Assembly: GCA_025642075.2 (NCBI GenBank)
Contig: JAODUO010000049.1
Span: 286,001 to 350,000, forward strand
Origin: Ridgeia piscesae
Taxonomy: Eukaryota; Annelida; Polychaeta; Sabellida; Siboglinidae
Length of the DNA stretch: 64,000 nucleotides
Direction: 5' to 3'
The notes beneath the pieces were generated by a model that saw only the letters and a program-made list of their open reading frames with translations, did no database searches and was not told the DNA's origin. Below, in pieces: positions 11,001 to 23,869 of the stretch; position 1 is the first letter of the stretch, and every line of letters begins with the position of its first letter. The translations under genes and the position numbers were made by a program.

Positions 11001-12703
11001 TCCTCCGGGGTGATCCGCAGTTCCTGCATGTCCCTTCGGACGCATATTACTTCATTCTGATTTAAGACACAGTGCTTTATATTCTATTTCGTACTATCTG
11101 TTTCGGGTAACCATGCTATTCTGATATATTTCACTACATGTTAACATCAATTCAAAAGGAACTGTTAAAGTAAATTTCTAATGAAATATAGTAATAGTTC
11201 TCTGCTTCCTTCAAGTCTACCGACTGTCGTCCATAGTCTTCAAGGCTCGGAAGTGAAAGCAACTTTAGAGAATGTCAAAACCTGTTGTTCCAACGCGTTG
11301 CTGAGCGCGAGCACCCGAGGATGACAACAGAAATCTTTCTTTATTGTATTTATAAAAAAATATTATAACATAAGCGGTAATGTATTATTCCTCAAACTGA
11401 AATTATTTCACTATGCATATACTATGGAAGTGTTCGTATTCGTGTTCGGAATTTTAAGTTGCAGATTTACTTTAGTAATTTTTACAATTTTGCAAATTGA
11501 TTAGGCTTTGATTTAACCTTACGTCAACGTGATATTACCTGTTAACGCGAGTAAAGAAAAACCGTAATGTCTGTGTGAACAACTGTCAGGTGTGGTCAAA
11601 CTAATCTATTCTGTCGATGACGTACCGTAAATGTGATTTGTTAATCTTGCAGGAGACAAGCCTCACACGTGTCAGTTGTGCGGAAAGAAGTTTGCCCTCC
11701 AGTGCAACCTGAAGACGCACATGAAAACACACGAAGGTAAGTTTTCTACATAGTGATGCACTCGCACACTCCGCCACTTTTTCAAGTTGTCATTATTTCA
11801 GGGTGCATTTTACTGGAATTTCCATGTGACTGCAAAATACATAAACAAATAATATACCCCCATGACGTATCCATTCATCTGTTGACGTCTGAAATATGAG
11901 TTGCTGCTTATTGATTTCGTTTTCAGGCTGACCAATCGGTTTGTTCTGATAGGCTTTGACAGTTTGGTTTCCGATGATATAGGCAACCAGAATGATTTTA
12001 CAACATTAGTGACAATATAACAACATCATCACAACCACGACTTTTATGATCTATTAAACGCATGTTATCAAACGAGAGAAACATATTCTAAAAATATTTA
12101 TATTTTCATATTAGGCCGTCCAATGTTGTTTTGGGAACATTTACAAAGTGCCACGTAGATTAAATAGATTTAATAAATAACTTAATTCAATAAAATAAAT
12201 AAATTATACACAATGTAAAATTTGCCTTGGTAAAATCTTTAATGCGCGAAACACGAGCTCGGTGCATTATTCGTTAGCGGCCGGTCAAGCAGGCACGTCC
12301 CCAGCTAAGCGAACGTGGAACTAGAACTAATCGTTGTCCTCTATCCACAGACGATCCGCAGGAGATGTGCCACCGATGCGGCGGCACCTTCCTCGCCTCC
12401 CATCAGCAGGTCGTGCGTGGCCTCTGTCACGGCTGTCTCTCGCGGAGCACCAAGGAGAAGATACGGCCGGTCGACCAGTCAAGGACGAGGTCCTTCAGCA
12501 TCGAGTCCCTCGTCTCGCCAACTCGCCCTAGCGAAGTGCCGACGAAATTGGCCGTACGAGGAACCTCACCACAGATAGACATTCGCAGCTACAACGCCTA
12601 CTATGCCAACGCCATGGTGTCAGCCGGACTCATTCCCATGGTGAATTGTCATCTAGATATGGCGCATTGGCCGCAGCCAGTTCCGTCGCAGTATGGCATG
12701 TAG
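7761..12703 (+). CDS. PR/SET-domain (PRDM family) zinc-finger transcription factor, 5' incomplete
   Basis: This gene encodes a nuclear DNA-binding regulator of the PRDM family. Seven exons are visible: 7761-8042, 8450-8662, about 9463-9751, 10109-10261, 10733-10898, 11653-11736 and 12351-12703. The first exon carries the second half of a PR domain: [11 protein letters not shown], then [12 protein letters not shown], which match the family's NWMRYV and GxELLVWY blocks. A basic, Ser/Pro-rich linker follows, then six C2H2 fingers beginning at [11 protein letters not shown] Cys-rich motif, MCHRCGGTF...GLCHGC, comes before the C-terminal tail. Splice sites are mostly consensus and phases agree, with two exceptions described in the exon entries. 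PRDM proteins either methylate histones or recruit methyltransferases and repressors; which applies here cannot be seen. Six fingers in a row recalls PRDM14, but orthology is not established. Exons for the protein start and first half of the PR domain were not found. No regulatory element can be assigned with certainty. Confidence 0.85.
8450..8662 (+). CDS. PRDM gene, linker exon
   Basis: Acceptor GTGCGCAG ends at 8449; donor ATG|GTAAGT follows 8662. The 71 codons are in phase 0 and continue the frame of the PR exon. They encode a linker rich in Lys, Ser and Pro with no recognised domain. Confidence 0.75.
9463..9751 (+). CDS. PRDM gene, Ser-rich linker and finger 1 exon
   Basis: The frame encodes a Ser/Thr/Pro-rich stretch, then ALDLST, then finger 1 (CDVCGKKF...HIRTHTG), ending at donor ACAG|GTAGGT in phase 1. 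The start is uncertain. Acceptors after 9412, 9421 and 9445 do not fit the phase-0 end of the previous exon, whereas AAG ending at 9462 does, although it lacks a good polypyrimidine tract. An in-frame TGA at 9409-9411 bounds the exon upstream. Confidence 0.7.
10109..10261 (+). CDS. PRDM gene, fingers 2 and 3 exon
   Basis: Acceptor GTTGGTGCAG ends at 10108. The exon completes the TGEKP linker, encodes all of finger 2 (CDVCGKAF...HRRIH) and most of finger 3 (CQVCGKRF...YYH). In frame it runs into TGA at 10264, so a donor at 10262 (C|GTTGAG) is the likely end. The second zinc-binding His of finger 3 is then not encoded here. Confidence 0.8.
10733..10898 (+). CDS. PRDM gene, fingers 4 and 5 exon
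   Basis: Acceptor TTGTCGCAG ends at 10732 and donor TCGG|GTGAGT follows 10898 (phase 1). It starts with the linker EKPHKC and encodes finger 4 (CSLCSKSF) and finger 5 (CDICNRGF). A LINE fragment begins only about 30 bases into the next intron. Confidence 0.85.
10928..11042 (-). mobile_element. LINE 3'-end fragment in a PRDM intron
   Basis: Read on the minus strand this encodes [19 protein letters not shown], the extreme C-terminus of a non-LTR reverse transcriptase, and the short tail after it. The same family is at 18,365-18,822. Near-perfect direct repeats flank it: CACATTACTTC at 10,917-10,927 and CATATTACTTC at 11,043-11,053. They look like a target-site duplication, so this is a strongly 5'-truncated insertion. 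Confidence 0.75.
11653..11736 (+). CDS. PRDM gene, finger 6 exon
   Basis: Acceptor ATCTTGCAG ends at 11652; donor GAAG|GTAAGT follows 11736. The 84-base exon is in phase 1 at both ends and encodes the sixth C2H2 finger (CQLCGKKF...HMKTHE). Confidence 0.85.
12351..12703 (+). CDS. PRDM gene, last exon with C-terminal tail
   Basis: Acceptor CTATCCACAG ends at 12350. The exon encodes an acidic start (DDPQE), a Cys-rich motif (CHRCGG ... CHGC) that could bind zinc but is not a C2H2 finger, a basic Ser-rich region and a tail ending SQYGM before TAG at 12701-12703. A short GTGGC pentamer repeat follows the stop (12,706-12,726). Confidence 0.8.
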
Positions 12704-13050
12704 ACGTGGCGTGGCGTGGCGTGGCGTAAGCTGGGCTTGTGATATAGACATAGGTCGCTCGGCACTGTTTTTAATCCACATCATGTGATATGAAAATCGG
12801 TCCTGATCCGGTTAGTGTATGTTGCACATAATGTGATCACGAATGCACAGTAGATTATACATGTACGCGCACAACGTACTTGCGTACGTACGCAAACACG
12901 CAGGCGCACACAACACAGCCGCAAGCACGCACACACACCACAGCAGCACAGAAGTCATATTGTATTTTCAAAAAGGTGTACCTTTGTATATTATGTTATG
13001 TTCTACTATCATAGAACGCAAATGTACATACATACGCATGTATATTACAC
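12704..13050 (+). other. Likely 3' UTR start of the PRDM gene
   Basis: Unique sequence after the stop codon. No canonical AATAAA lies close by; the nearest good one I see is near 13,893, beyond a microsatellite. The end of the transcript is not defined. Confidence 0.35.
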
Positions 13051-13091
13051 GCACGCACGCACACACACACACACACACGCACACACGCACA

Positions 13092-13123
<32 letters not shown>

Positions 13124-13375
13124 CACGCACACGCACACGCACACGCACACGCACACGCACACGCACACGCACACGCACACGCACACGCACACGCACACGC
13201 ACACAAGCACACGCACACGCACACGCACACGCACACGCACACGCACACGCACACGCACACGCACACGCACACGCACGCACGCACCACACACACGCACACA
13301 CGTACGCACGATGTACGCGCGCACACGCACGCACGCACGCCTTCACGCACACACGCACACACACACATACACGTA
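13051..13375. repeat. CACG / CACACG microsatellite
   Basis: Long runs of CACGCA and CACACG, broken near 13,205, then shorter CACG runs to about 13,375. Open frames in all six phases here are artefacts. Confidence 0.96.
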
Positions 13376-14547
13376 CGCACATCATTCAGTTTTACAATTA
13401 GTTAGTGTCACATTTGTATACCGCTGTATAAATACTGATGAAGAATGAGTGTGGTTTATCATATTTGATGTTCTTATTGTTTTCCTTTGGCTGTTTTTGT
13501 ACAAATGTGACTGGCGAATGATGTAAACAATACACAAACAAACACAACGAAGTTCAACTTGTGTGATATTTGTGTTGGACTGTCGTATTCAGTTCCGACT
13601 ATCTGTGTGTTGTACCTGTTGAAATGTACAAAGTTGCTAGAATTTAGACATCGCTTCAAACATTGGTCCAGATCTTTCGATAGAGATACTTCATGTGTTA
13701 ACTCTACACGTATGTATTCGTTAAGTACATGCATTACACGTGTGTTTCTTTTGAAGCAGTGCAATGAATTCTACGTCTTCCCATTCTTTGAACTACGTGT
13801 GTCATCCGGCGAAATAATGAAGTTTCGCATGAATGCCGATTATACGTTAACCTGACCAAACTTTTAATATCAGGTAACGATTAAACGTGTAAATAAACCG
13901 ACGTAACCGTTTATTATGTGCGCGTTGCATTACTCGAAACACAAACATGACGTCCGGTCAGGTCAACCAGTCACGTCCCAGGCCAAAGGGAACGTCGAAA
14001 TAGGACTAATATCTGCTGATTTAAATACAGATAACTATTTATGACGTGCCCCTCAATGCCACTGTTGTGTTCCAATTCATGCCGTTTCATTATAGTCGTG
14101 TAACCGGAATCGGGACAAACGCAAGTGCTCAGTGGAGTCGTCATAACTCCCTCGATCGTAAATCTTCATCTGAATAGCGACGACCATTGAAGCGGGTGTT
14201 CTGCCAGCGGTGTCGGCGTTATGGGTGCTCTTTATAGGCAAGCGACGTGTTGGTGAAGTCGGCGCCTGTAGCGAACTTGGAGGGTAGACGGAAGACGACT
14301 GCGATTGTTGTGAGGTTGCGTTTGGGTGTGTGTGTATGTGTGTGTATAGTTTGTGCGTGTGTGTGTACGTGCGTGCGTGCGTGAGTGTGTGCGTGCGTGT
14401 GCACATTTGGAACCGTTGGCTGCGCTGCAGGCATGTCCTTGGAAACATATTAATTTGAAACTATACTTCAAAACAGCATGACATTTCTTTTCCACCAACA
14501 TTTATTGGCGAGTCCATGCTCCAATGACGACTCTAGCCATATACGAT

Positions 14548-14550
<3 letters not shown>
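13376..14550. other. Non-coding stretch with a short GTGC tract
   Basis: No gene recognised. An AATAAA at about 13,893 could serve the PRDM transcript. A degenerate TG/GTGC tract lies at about 14,325-14,402. Confidence 0.4.

Positions 14551-14638
<88 letters not shown>
14551..14638. repeat. TA microsatellite
   Basis: An almost pure TA run of about 88 bases. Confidence 0.96.
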
Positions 14639-14641
<3 letters not shown>

Positions 14642-14649
14642 ATCCATGT

Positions 14650-14861
14650 CGTATATTCGGATATATTAAGGAAACTTTGTAACGTTTGCGAACTCTGCCG
14701 AATTCCGGTAGCCCAGTTTGAAAGTTCACGCATGGCTGAAGGTCCGCCATTGTTTGCCTCGTCACGGCAAACGAACTTACATAACAGCCCAAGATAGCGG
14801 AATAATGATGCGAATGACTTGGATGTTAATCGTTTTAACCGTCTTGCATAACGCCAAGTCG
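14650..14861. repeat. Dispersed repeat, copy 1 (pair with 26,020-26,223)
   Basis: About 200 bases from the ATTAAGGAAACTTTG block to CATAACGCC. They match 26,027-26,220 with very few differences (for example CCTCGTC against CATCGTC). It sits between two microsatellites. The identity suggests a recent duplication or a low-copy mobile sequence. Confidence 0.85.
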
Positions 14862-16334
<1,473 letters not shown>

Positions 16335-18352
16335 ATAATGTCCTATCGTCAGCACAATATAATTATTTAGCCGGTTTGGATAAAAATACGTGCTTTTCAA
16401 ATTAAGATGATTTTTAATTATCATAAACAATACATAATATATAATAAACGGTTTACAAGATTACCAACTGCTTAATCGCGTGTGATTATATTGCTAGATT
16501 AGATTAGATATTATCAATAAAAGAGAGTAAAGTATAACAAAACATGCCAACAAAATATGCTAATAAACAACATGATTAAGTTAAATTCTTAATCAAAATA
16601 ACACACACGCACGCTCGCACAAATAATAAAACATTTTAACGGTAAAACAAAATAGTAGTTTAACTAAACATACAACTTTATGATACACACTGGGGCATTC
16701 TAAAACGACATCGGGTTATAACGCTACTCTTACATCCGGTGTCGATATCCATTGCTTCTCGGGATACTGACCACTTCGTGGGTGGCCCACACCTAGCCGG
16801 TGTGAACCTGTCCGAACGGACAGCTTGGCGATGCCACCGCGCTCGGGACAGACACGGAGGAATACGACCCGACAGCGACAGGTGTGGTCAGTTCCGGTCG
16901 CCAGGCAAGTTACCAGATGTCGCCGCTGGACAGCGACCGGACAACGGCAGATGTCCGGGAATTAGTGACGTAATGCGACGGCGAAATCGTTGGAAACAAA
17001 AAGCGTGACGCGACTGTCGCGTCGGGACGGCACGCGCCCCGTTGTCGGGACGACGAGAGCGGATATGACGTCAGTGAAATACGGCTGCCATTTTCTTCTT
17101 TTCTTCTGGTGTCTCTTGTTTGTGTTCTTTATGAGGCGGAAAGAACTGATAAGAAAACTAGAAGAAAAATTAGATAATGTAATGAATATTTTTATTTAGC
17201 GGTTTCAGTTTGGTTAATTGGTTCCTGTGCAAAATAGTCAAATAGGCAGTTTAACATCCGTTAGTCGCATCTTCCATGAGAGTTTCGCCTAAATAGGATG
17301 CTACGATTTGAAGGTCAAATATGCGTCGCCAGACTGGACTGAAAAGAAGTATGATACGAGTATAATTATATTCTCCGTGTACTTATCCTTCCTCTTTTAC
17401 TTCTCGGCTCTCTTGTTGTCTTTCGTTTTGTTTTTACTCTTCTTGTTCTTGGTATTCGTGTTGATCTTACGCTTTCATTGTACGGTTCACTGTGAGATAT
17501 ATATATCCGTGAAGGTATTTCCTCGGTTCTGCATGATAACTTCATTTATTTCAATTCATTATTGTACAATAACGAGCGTAATAAATGTAATCGGTGGAAT
17601 CTTTATATAATTATTATAATATGAAATGGTTACATTTTAGTAAAACTGCACAAATAAACTATTCGATAGTTCAGTCACTACAAACTAACAATTAACACAG
17701 AAACGCTGCACAACTTTAATAATTTGACTTTGACAGTGAGACACCGCACAACTCACACGATAAGAACCTGTTCGAAGGCGTTGGGTGAATTAGATCGATA
17801 TCACCCTAATACAATTTATCGGAGTCATTGTGTTCGAAATTGGTCCTTGCGCGATCTCACCGAGCGCCAAGCAAAGTCAACAAAAGCCACTCGAAGCGGT
17901 AATCGCGCGACTAGCTCACAGCGGACGTTCAGGACACTCGCGGCGTCGTCGCTTTATGTCGCTACGGATGCGCCCCGCGTTACGGCGGGTTGCGTAAGAA
18001 GAACGTCAACAGTGCGAACGAGAGCCGCTCGGTCTGTCATTATATTACACTCGGGCGTAGCAAATGTCGGATCAGACCTTCGCGACTGCGGGAGACTTCC
18101 CGGACCAAAGGAGGACCAGTAATGGTGCCAATTCTAAATAAAGGCGCTGCAGCGCGGGTGAGAAATGATGTGGAGGAATAGAAATGTCGGCAAAATAAAA
18201 TGATGGTAAAGGCTGCAATATTAGATCAATTATAAACACTTTTCCAGCTTTATTCTCAATCATTAGCTTCTGTTTCCTTCAGCAGCAAGACTTCAACTTC
18301 ATACTTTGGTAGACAACTGCTTCTATCTGCTTTGATACATTTGCGCAACATG
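16335..18352. other. Non-coding stretch; CpG-rich block and small palindrome
   Basis: No gene recognised, although frames at about 16,739-17,008 and 17,724-18,122 are open in CpG-rich sequence. A 16-base near-palindrome, CTGTCCGAACGGACAG, is at 16,808-16,823. A segment at about 17,249-17,303 is similar to 19,781-19,835. Confidence 0.4.
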
Positions 18353-18364
18353 TTGTGTGTAGCT

Positions 18365-18822
18365 AAACTTAAAGATCAAGCTCTACATGACCAGTAATTC
18401 TGTATGGAGCTGAATGTTGGACAGTTGGAAAGAAGGAAGAACAGATTCTCGAGAAAACAGAGATGAGGATGTTGAGAAGAATTAAAGGTATAACACTGAG
18501 AGGCAAAGTAGTAAAGAGTGTGAACATCATATAGGAGCCAGGAGTGAATAGCATAACAGAGAAAGTCAGAGAGATGATGCTACGCTGGTATGGACACATG
18601 CAGATGATGGAAGAACACAACGAAATGAGAGCAGTTGTTGATATGATAGTGCCAGGAAAAAGACCAAGAGGGAGACAAAGAGGGAGATGGATGGATTGCG
18701 TCTGAAGGGACATGCATGAACTGCGGATCACCCCGGAGGATCACCCAGGACAGAACATTCTTGAATTCATGAATTCGAGCCGCTGACCCCACCTAGTGGG
18801 GAAAAGGCAAATAAGAAGAGAA
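18365..18822 (+). mobile_element. LINE fragment (reverse transcriptase C-terminus) with target-site duplication
   Basis: The plus strand reads YGAECWTVGKKEEQ, MLRRIKGI, LRWYGHMQ, then RGRWMDCV and RDMHELRITPEDHPGQN. This is the C-terminal part of a non-LTR reverse transcriptase, interrupted by in-frame stops. It is flanked by a perfect 12-bp direct repeat, TTGTGTGTAGCT, at 18,353-18,364 and 18,823-18,834, as expected for a 5'-truncated retrotransposition event. Confidence 0.85.
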
Positions 18823-18834
18823 TTGTGTGTAGCT

Positions 18835-19379
18835 GTGCGATCAAGTTTGAAGCAAGCGACTTATACTGACGTCTCTTGTTATTTTTCCAGTTTATTTAAT
18901 TACGCCGAACATGTTTCAATCACACACTGGCACGTTGCGTTCGTGCATTTAACTTTCCCGCCACAGTAGCTATTTATAGCTATACACGACGGTGGTAAAG
19001 CCTTCTTTCACAACGCAGGTGTCACGCCCGGGGAGTGACCACTAAAGATGGGCAAACGTCCATGACGGCACTTCACCCGACATGTCGAGTACCTCTCGTA
19101 AACCCGAAACAAAAGACCCTAATAATTGTTACATCTTCTTGCGACGTCTCGGCTGTAGAGCGAACAGCCGTCTGCCCGCGCTATCGCCACCTCATCCGTG
19201 GGCGTTGATTGCCTCTCCCTCTACGCTCTTCCCCGAGCGATGCTCGAGTGGACATCCACACAATTGTGCGAGATCAGCTCAATCGTCACTTTCTCTGTTA
19301 AGTGCCTCTCATTTAGTTAATTACGCGCAATTAAAAATCGCCGCTGTGACGCAAGCGCCGAGGAATTGGAGTTTCTCCG
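18835..19379. other. Unique non-coding DNA
   Basis: No gene recognised. The part from about 19,190 to 19,350 mixes GC-rich sequence with TAATTA cores and may be regulatory; this is inference only. Confidence 0.35.
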
Positions 19380-19390
19380 TCTGGCGTGTT

Positions 19391-19570
19391 GGGAAAGACA
19401 AAACAGTTGACGACACGGTCTCACCTGAGAGAGGACTTCGGCACATTTTGTCGGTAAAGACTGAACAGTTGTTGACACCGCAAACCCCATTCAAAAATGT
19501 CGTTACGTATTGTCAGTAAAGACAAAGCAGTAGACGACACGGGGTTACACAAGATAACACGTCACGAAAA
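19391..19570. repeat. Divergent 62-bp tandem repeat, about three copies
   Basis: The related segments AAAGACAAAACAGTTGACGA, AAAGACTGAACAGTTGTTGA and AAAGACAAAGCAGTAGACGA begin at about 19,394, 19,456 and 19,518. They are exactly 62 bases apart. The unit ends (TTGTCGGT, TTGTCAGT) also correspond. The rest of the unit is strongly diverged. Confidence 0.7.
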
Positions 19571-22554
19571 GCATAATATATAAAACACGACACCAAGGTT
19601 TTAAGTTTTTTGATTTTTTTCCACATAATTTCTATAATGAAAGTTATCTGTCGTGTCTGTATGTGGATTGTGTGTCCATGTGTATGCAGTTAATATTTTA
19701 AATACCGTTTGTTAAAAAAATACACAATATTTCAGTTTATTTATTGGAGCATATGCAAAATATTATAGTAAACAAACAATGTAAAACATCCGTTAATAAT
19801 TTACATGAGAGTTACGTTTAAACAGGATACTACGGACCGAACTGATTTAAGTATGTAATGCATAGAGCACGCAAGTCTCTTCTGTCGACTTATTGTTTTT
19901 GTGTGTTGCCCGACGTCTCGAATGAGCTGTGTAGTCTTTCGCATACGGCCGTAACTACCACAGCAGAAACCTCCGGTGTCAGTTTTACCGTTTTCTACAC
20001 CACAACAATTCATCTCGAATGTTGGAACTGTTATGCAGGGAAATTACTGTTTTCAAATTAGTTGTACCTATTGCTGTATTTTTTACTTTTTTACTCGTTA
20101 AGTATCGCTCCAAACGAACCGAAAACGAGATATATTTTTTTTTTATAGTGCCATATAATTTTTTATCCACGAAATACACTAGTACTATTAAGTTAAGTGC
20201 AATACTTGTACATTATTAATAAGCCAGTGAATCAGTTATAAAATGTAATGAAAATTGTAGGACAAATTAAAATTCAAAGAAACTTTACGCTAACATAAAT
20301 CCTTCTATAAAGTCAGCAAAGTAACCCTTGTATTCAACATACATTAACTACATTGGGCATTATTAAATTCAATGATTGGGTATTGGCTGACGATAATATG
20401 ATGATATGAGACCCGCACATGCCTACTATTGAGTACTGAATGAGAAGACGTCGATTTCAGCAGATATGATGATGAGATAAAATAATATCGGTGACTGATA
20501 TGTAACATAAGTTGTTCGTCAACACTGGTAGAAAGAAACACAAGTTTTAATAATATAACAAGTGACCACGACGCTGTATTGTTCTCATTCAAAAGTCGTA
20601 GTTTACAAGCTGAACAAATTCAAACCGCCAACTTGTCGCCAGGTCGCCAACGAAGGTGACGACGACGTTGAGCGAGAGAGTGTATAATTATTGACTATTG
20701 CGTCATACAACGTCACAGCGCCACCTTCACGAAGAATAGCTACCAATTAATCCCTCGCCGAAATAGAATGTCCTAGTCTTTTTGATGCGGCGCCGTCCCG
20801 TCCAGCGACGTCGCGCGACTAGCGCCACCGTCTTCTCCGTCAACATTGTCGTCTGCGTCGTTGATATTTTCGCTGGCAGCGGGAGATCTTCCGGACGCCG
20901 AAACACAAACAAGACTTCTCAAAACATGGCCTACGGATGCGCAAAGTTGACTCTGCTTTTGGCTCCGTAACTACTATCTAGATTAAGGAAAGCCGTTGGT
21001 TTCTAATTAAAACTGTAATTACTGGCCGCGTTGCTCGCACAGCGGGTCGTGCCACGGCCCACGTCGCCCATCCCGTTGATCCTTGTTAAATTAGAAGACG
21101 ACTTGTCGGCGTGTCTATGAACGTTCATATACGTGTGTTAAACCATGTGGTTCTGGTCTGTTTTTACGCCCAGTTAAGTAGCAGTGGTGACGTCTTCATA
21201 GAAATGACAACGTTGCTGCTTCTTCACTACAAGGCCATTGGCATTGCATTGGTACGTTTCCTGAGAACTTGCTCGATCTGATGACTAGTATAGTATAGTA
21301 TTGGCCATTTTTATATCAAATTCAACAATTGATATTCCTCCGTGAATTTCTTAATGTAGGACCTAAACTTATAAAACGTGCCACATTTCAACAAAATTAT
21401 ATCGGAAATAACACGAAATGCATCGAATAAGCCTATAATTTATTTAAAAAAATTATGTATTATATTGACAGTTATATGTAAACAGTGTAACAAGAAACTA
21501 TGGTCTATTGTAGACAATAATATGTTTGAACTGGAAAAGCAAACACCATAGGACACACAAATGTAGGACAATTAATTTACTTTATAATATTTATTGATAT
21601 TTTCCATCATACCCACGCGCATGCACGCACGCAAGCACGCATGGGCGCGCGCGCATACACACAAACTTATAATAACGATATGCCAATATATTTAACCCGA
21701 TCACACTTTCTACGTAACCTTAGCAGCTTATGAAGACGTTTTGCCTTTTTCGGCCATTCCGAGACCGTCCTCTATATACGACGTAGTATATAGAGGACGT
21801 TGTCAATATTTTCTGAAGAGTACAAAGAGTTTTCTTTACCCTCTTCCCCCCGCCTCACCCAGCGTACGGTTTTATACGCTTCCGAAAATGTTGGCCATTA
21901 CAAACGACCCCTATCTATACATTTGGCGTCACAGTTTGCGAAGAGCCAAGTAGCAAAAGTGATTGGAATGTCCAATAAACGTTCTCCTAATCGATAGCAC
22001 CACTTGGCAGCCTGACATGTTTACAATCTCGACTTTATGACAAGATACAAGGCATGGATATTAAGGAAAATCGCCTCGACCCATTGAGAAAGTGCTACAA
22101 GTCTCGCGTCGCCGGTCGCCAGGCGGCTGCGATTACCGGATGTTACGTAAGCAATGTCGCCAGCTACGCCATGTGGCGGCGGCGAGGTGGTATTAAACGA
22201 ATGAGTTTATGGGGCAATTGGCAAAGCGAAACGATTATCTTTTTTCTTTCGCACCGCTGCAAGTGACAATTAAATCGGCACACGCCGGGAAGTTTGGTGG
22301 CTACCCGGAGGTGGACGTTGTAAAGTAATCCATTATGATCCCGGTTAGCCATGGTCGTAGTTTACTGGTGACGTCAAGTCACGTAACAAACATTGCTGAA
22401 AACGACCGTCACACGTGATTAGGAGGAAACCAAATTATAAACAAACATGCAAAAATGCTTTGAAAATATCCGAGTTTGGTTCATATCTTGTGATTTTTGT
22501 ATTAATTATAGCACTCTATAACAGTTACTGTTAAACACATACATTTACAGGAAC
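19571..22554. other. Non-coding stretch with one perfect hairpin
   Basis: No gene recognised. A perfect 14-bp inverted repeat with a 6-base loop lies at 21,766-21,799. Unique CpG-rich blocks at about 20,990-21,130 and 22,050-22,330 could be regulatory elements. Confidence 0.4.
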
Positions 22555-22750
22555 AGGTGTGCTAGGGTGTACAACTCCGTTATAATTCTAAGAACACATA
22601 AAATCGTATATAACGGAGTTTAAGAAATTATGGATTAAAAAGTAAAAATGTATAAAAGTAAAATCCTAGTTTATATAAATAAAACTATTGTTAAAGTGAA
22701 AAGCAAACAATTATAAAAAATACATGGCTAAACTACATTAAATAAAGAGA
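22555..22750. repeat. Dispersed repeat, copy 1 (pair with 24,355-24,510)
   Basis: Shares ATAAAATCGTATATAACGG and CATGGCTAAACTACATTAAA, in the same order and orientation, with 24,395-24,500. Intervening sequence is also similar. The source element is unknown. Confidence 0.7.
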
Positions 22751-23426
22751 GACAGAGAGACAGAGAGCTCGGGGCACAAGGCCCACTTATTTGGAAATCT
22801 TATCCTGTCCAAATCACGTCGTTATTGTTGGATTCGTCATCTACTTACCTAAACATTACCTGTAGAGAATATTGATGTTCTACGTAGCGGGAATGGGTTG
22901 TGGCCGTTTTACCGAAGGTCCCAAATATCCCCACCACTAGGAATTTGTATTAGTTAACTTCTGTGCGTTTACTTATTTTATTTCATTTTTTACAAAACGA
23001 TCAATATTACTGGTACACGTAAAACTAGTGAACCATCTCAAGAAGCTGAACTGAAATGGTTTATTTATCAATCTTTTAACCGATGTGTTAGATTTAACCT
23101 GTTTATTATAATTACTATTACGCACAGATCGAGAGAATCATGGCATAAAAACGACAAGACTGGAGGACCATGGCCGATGGTCATAGTTCCCAGCGAACTA
23201 ACATGCCTAAGTACGTCTCTGTTCTTTTTACCCTGTTGTTAAAATATTTAAGAAATTTCGATATAATTTATTTGTTTCTTTAATTACATGCATTCTTACA
23301 TTCACAACTCATGTATGACATTTAAAAACATTAACGTGCACAATTGCAATAAGTTCCTTGTTTCAGTTTTCTGGGGCTACCGTTACACACTCATATCATG
23401 GTGATCATTTTATAATTAGTAGAGAT

Positions 23427-23429
<3 letters not shown>
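22751..23429. other. Non-coding stretch, nothing recognised
   Basis: AT-rich unique sequence with a short GAGACAGA run at about 22,747-22,768. No coding exon is supported. Confidence 0.4.
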
Positions 23430-23462
<33 letters not shown>

Positions 23463-23480
23463 TGTATGTATGTATGTATG
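23430..23480. repeat. Short TA and TATG microsatellite
   Basis: A TA run of about 28 bases, then six TATG units. Confidence 0.9.
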
Positions 23481-23869
23481 TATGATATATATGTATATAT
23501 TAAATGTATACTAAAACATCGTTTATTGCGACCACATTCTAACCAAAAGTTGAGAACTACATGCTGTTCCATATGGCTGTCAACAGTTTTACCGTTGAAC
23601 AATGTACGTGTGTTATGTGGACGATATTCCTGCAAACTATTGTAAAAGCGAAAACAATGTCCTGAAGTAAATCATGTATTAATCAACCTAAGTTGAACAT
23701 TTTAATGAGGTTAGTATCTACTTTTTAGATGCCACTCAACACTGGGATACTCCAAGTCCACCCTCCGTGATGTGATAGAACACTAAGACTACACAATAAA
23801 TGAAAACCTCGTTTGCACAAAGTCTTCCGAATGCCGCTGACAGGCGTGTTAAAGGTAAAACATGTAAAG

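Noticed and set aside
17724..18122. Open frame of 132 codons in CpG-rich DNA
   Set aside because: Arg/Thr/Ser-rich translation typical of antisense or non-coding GC-rich sequence, with no domain or splice support.
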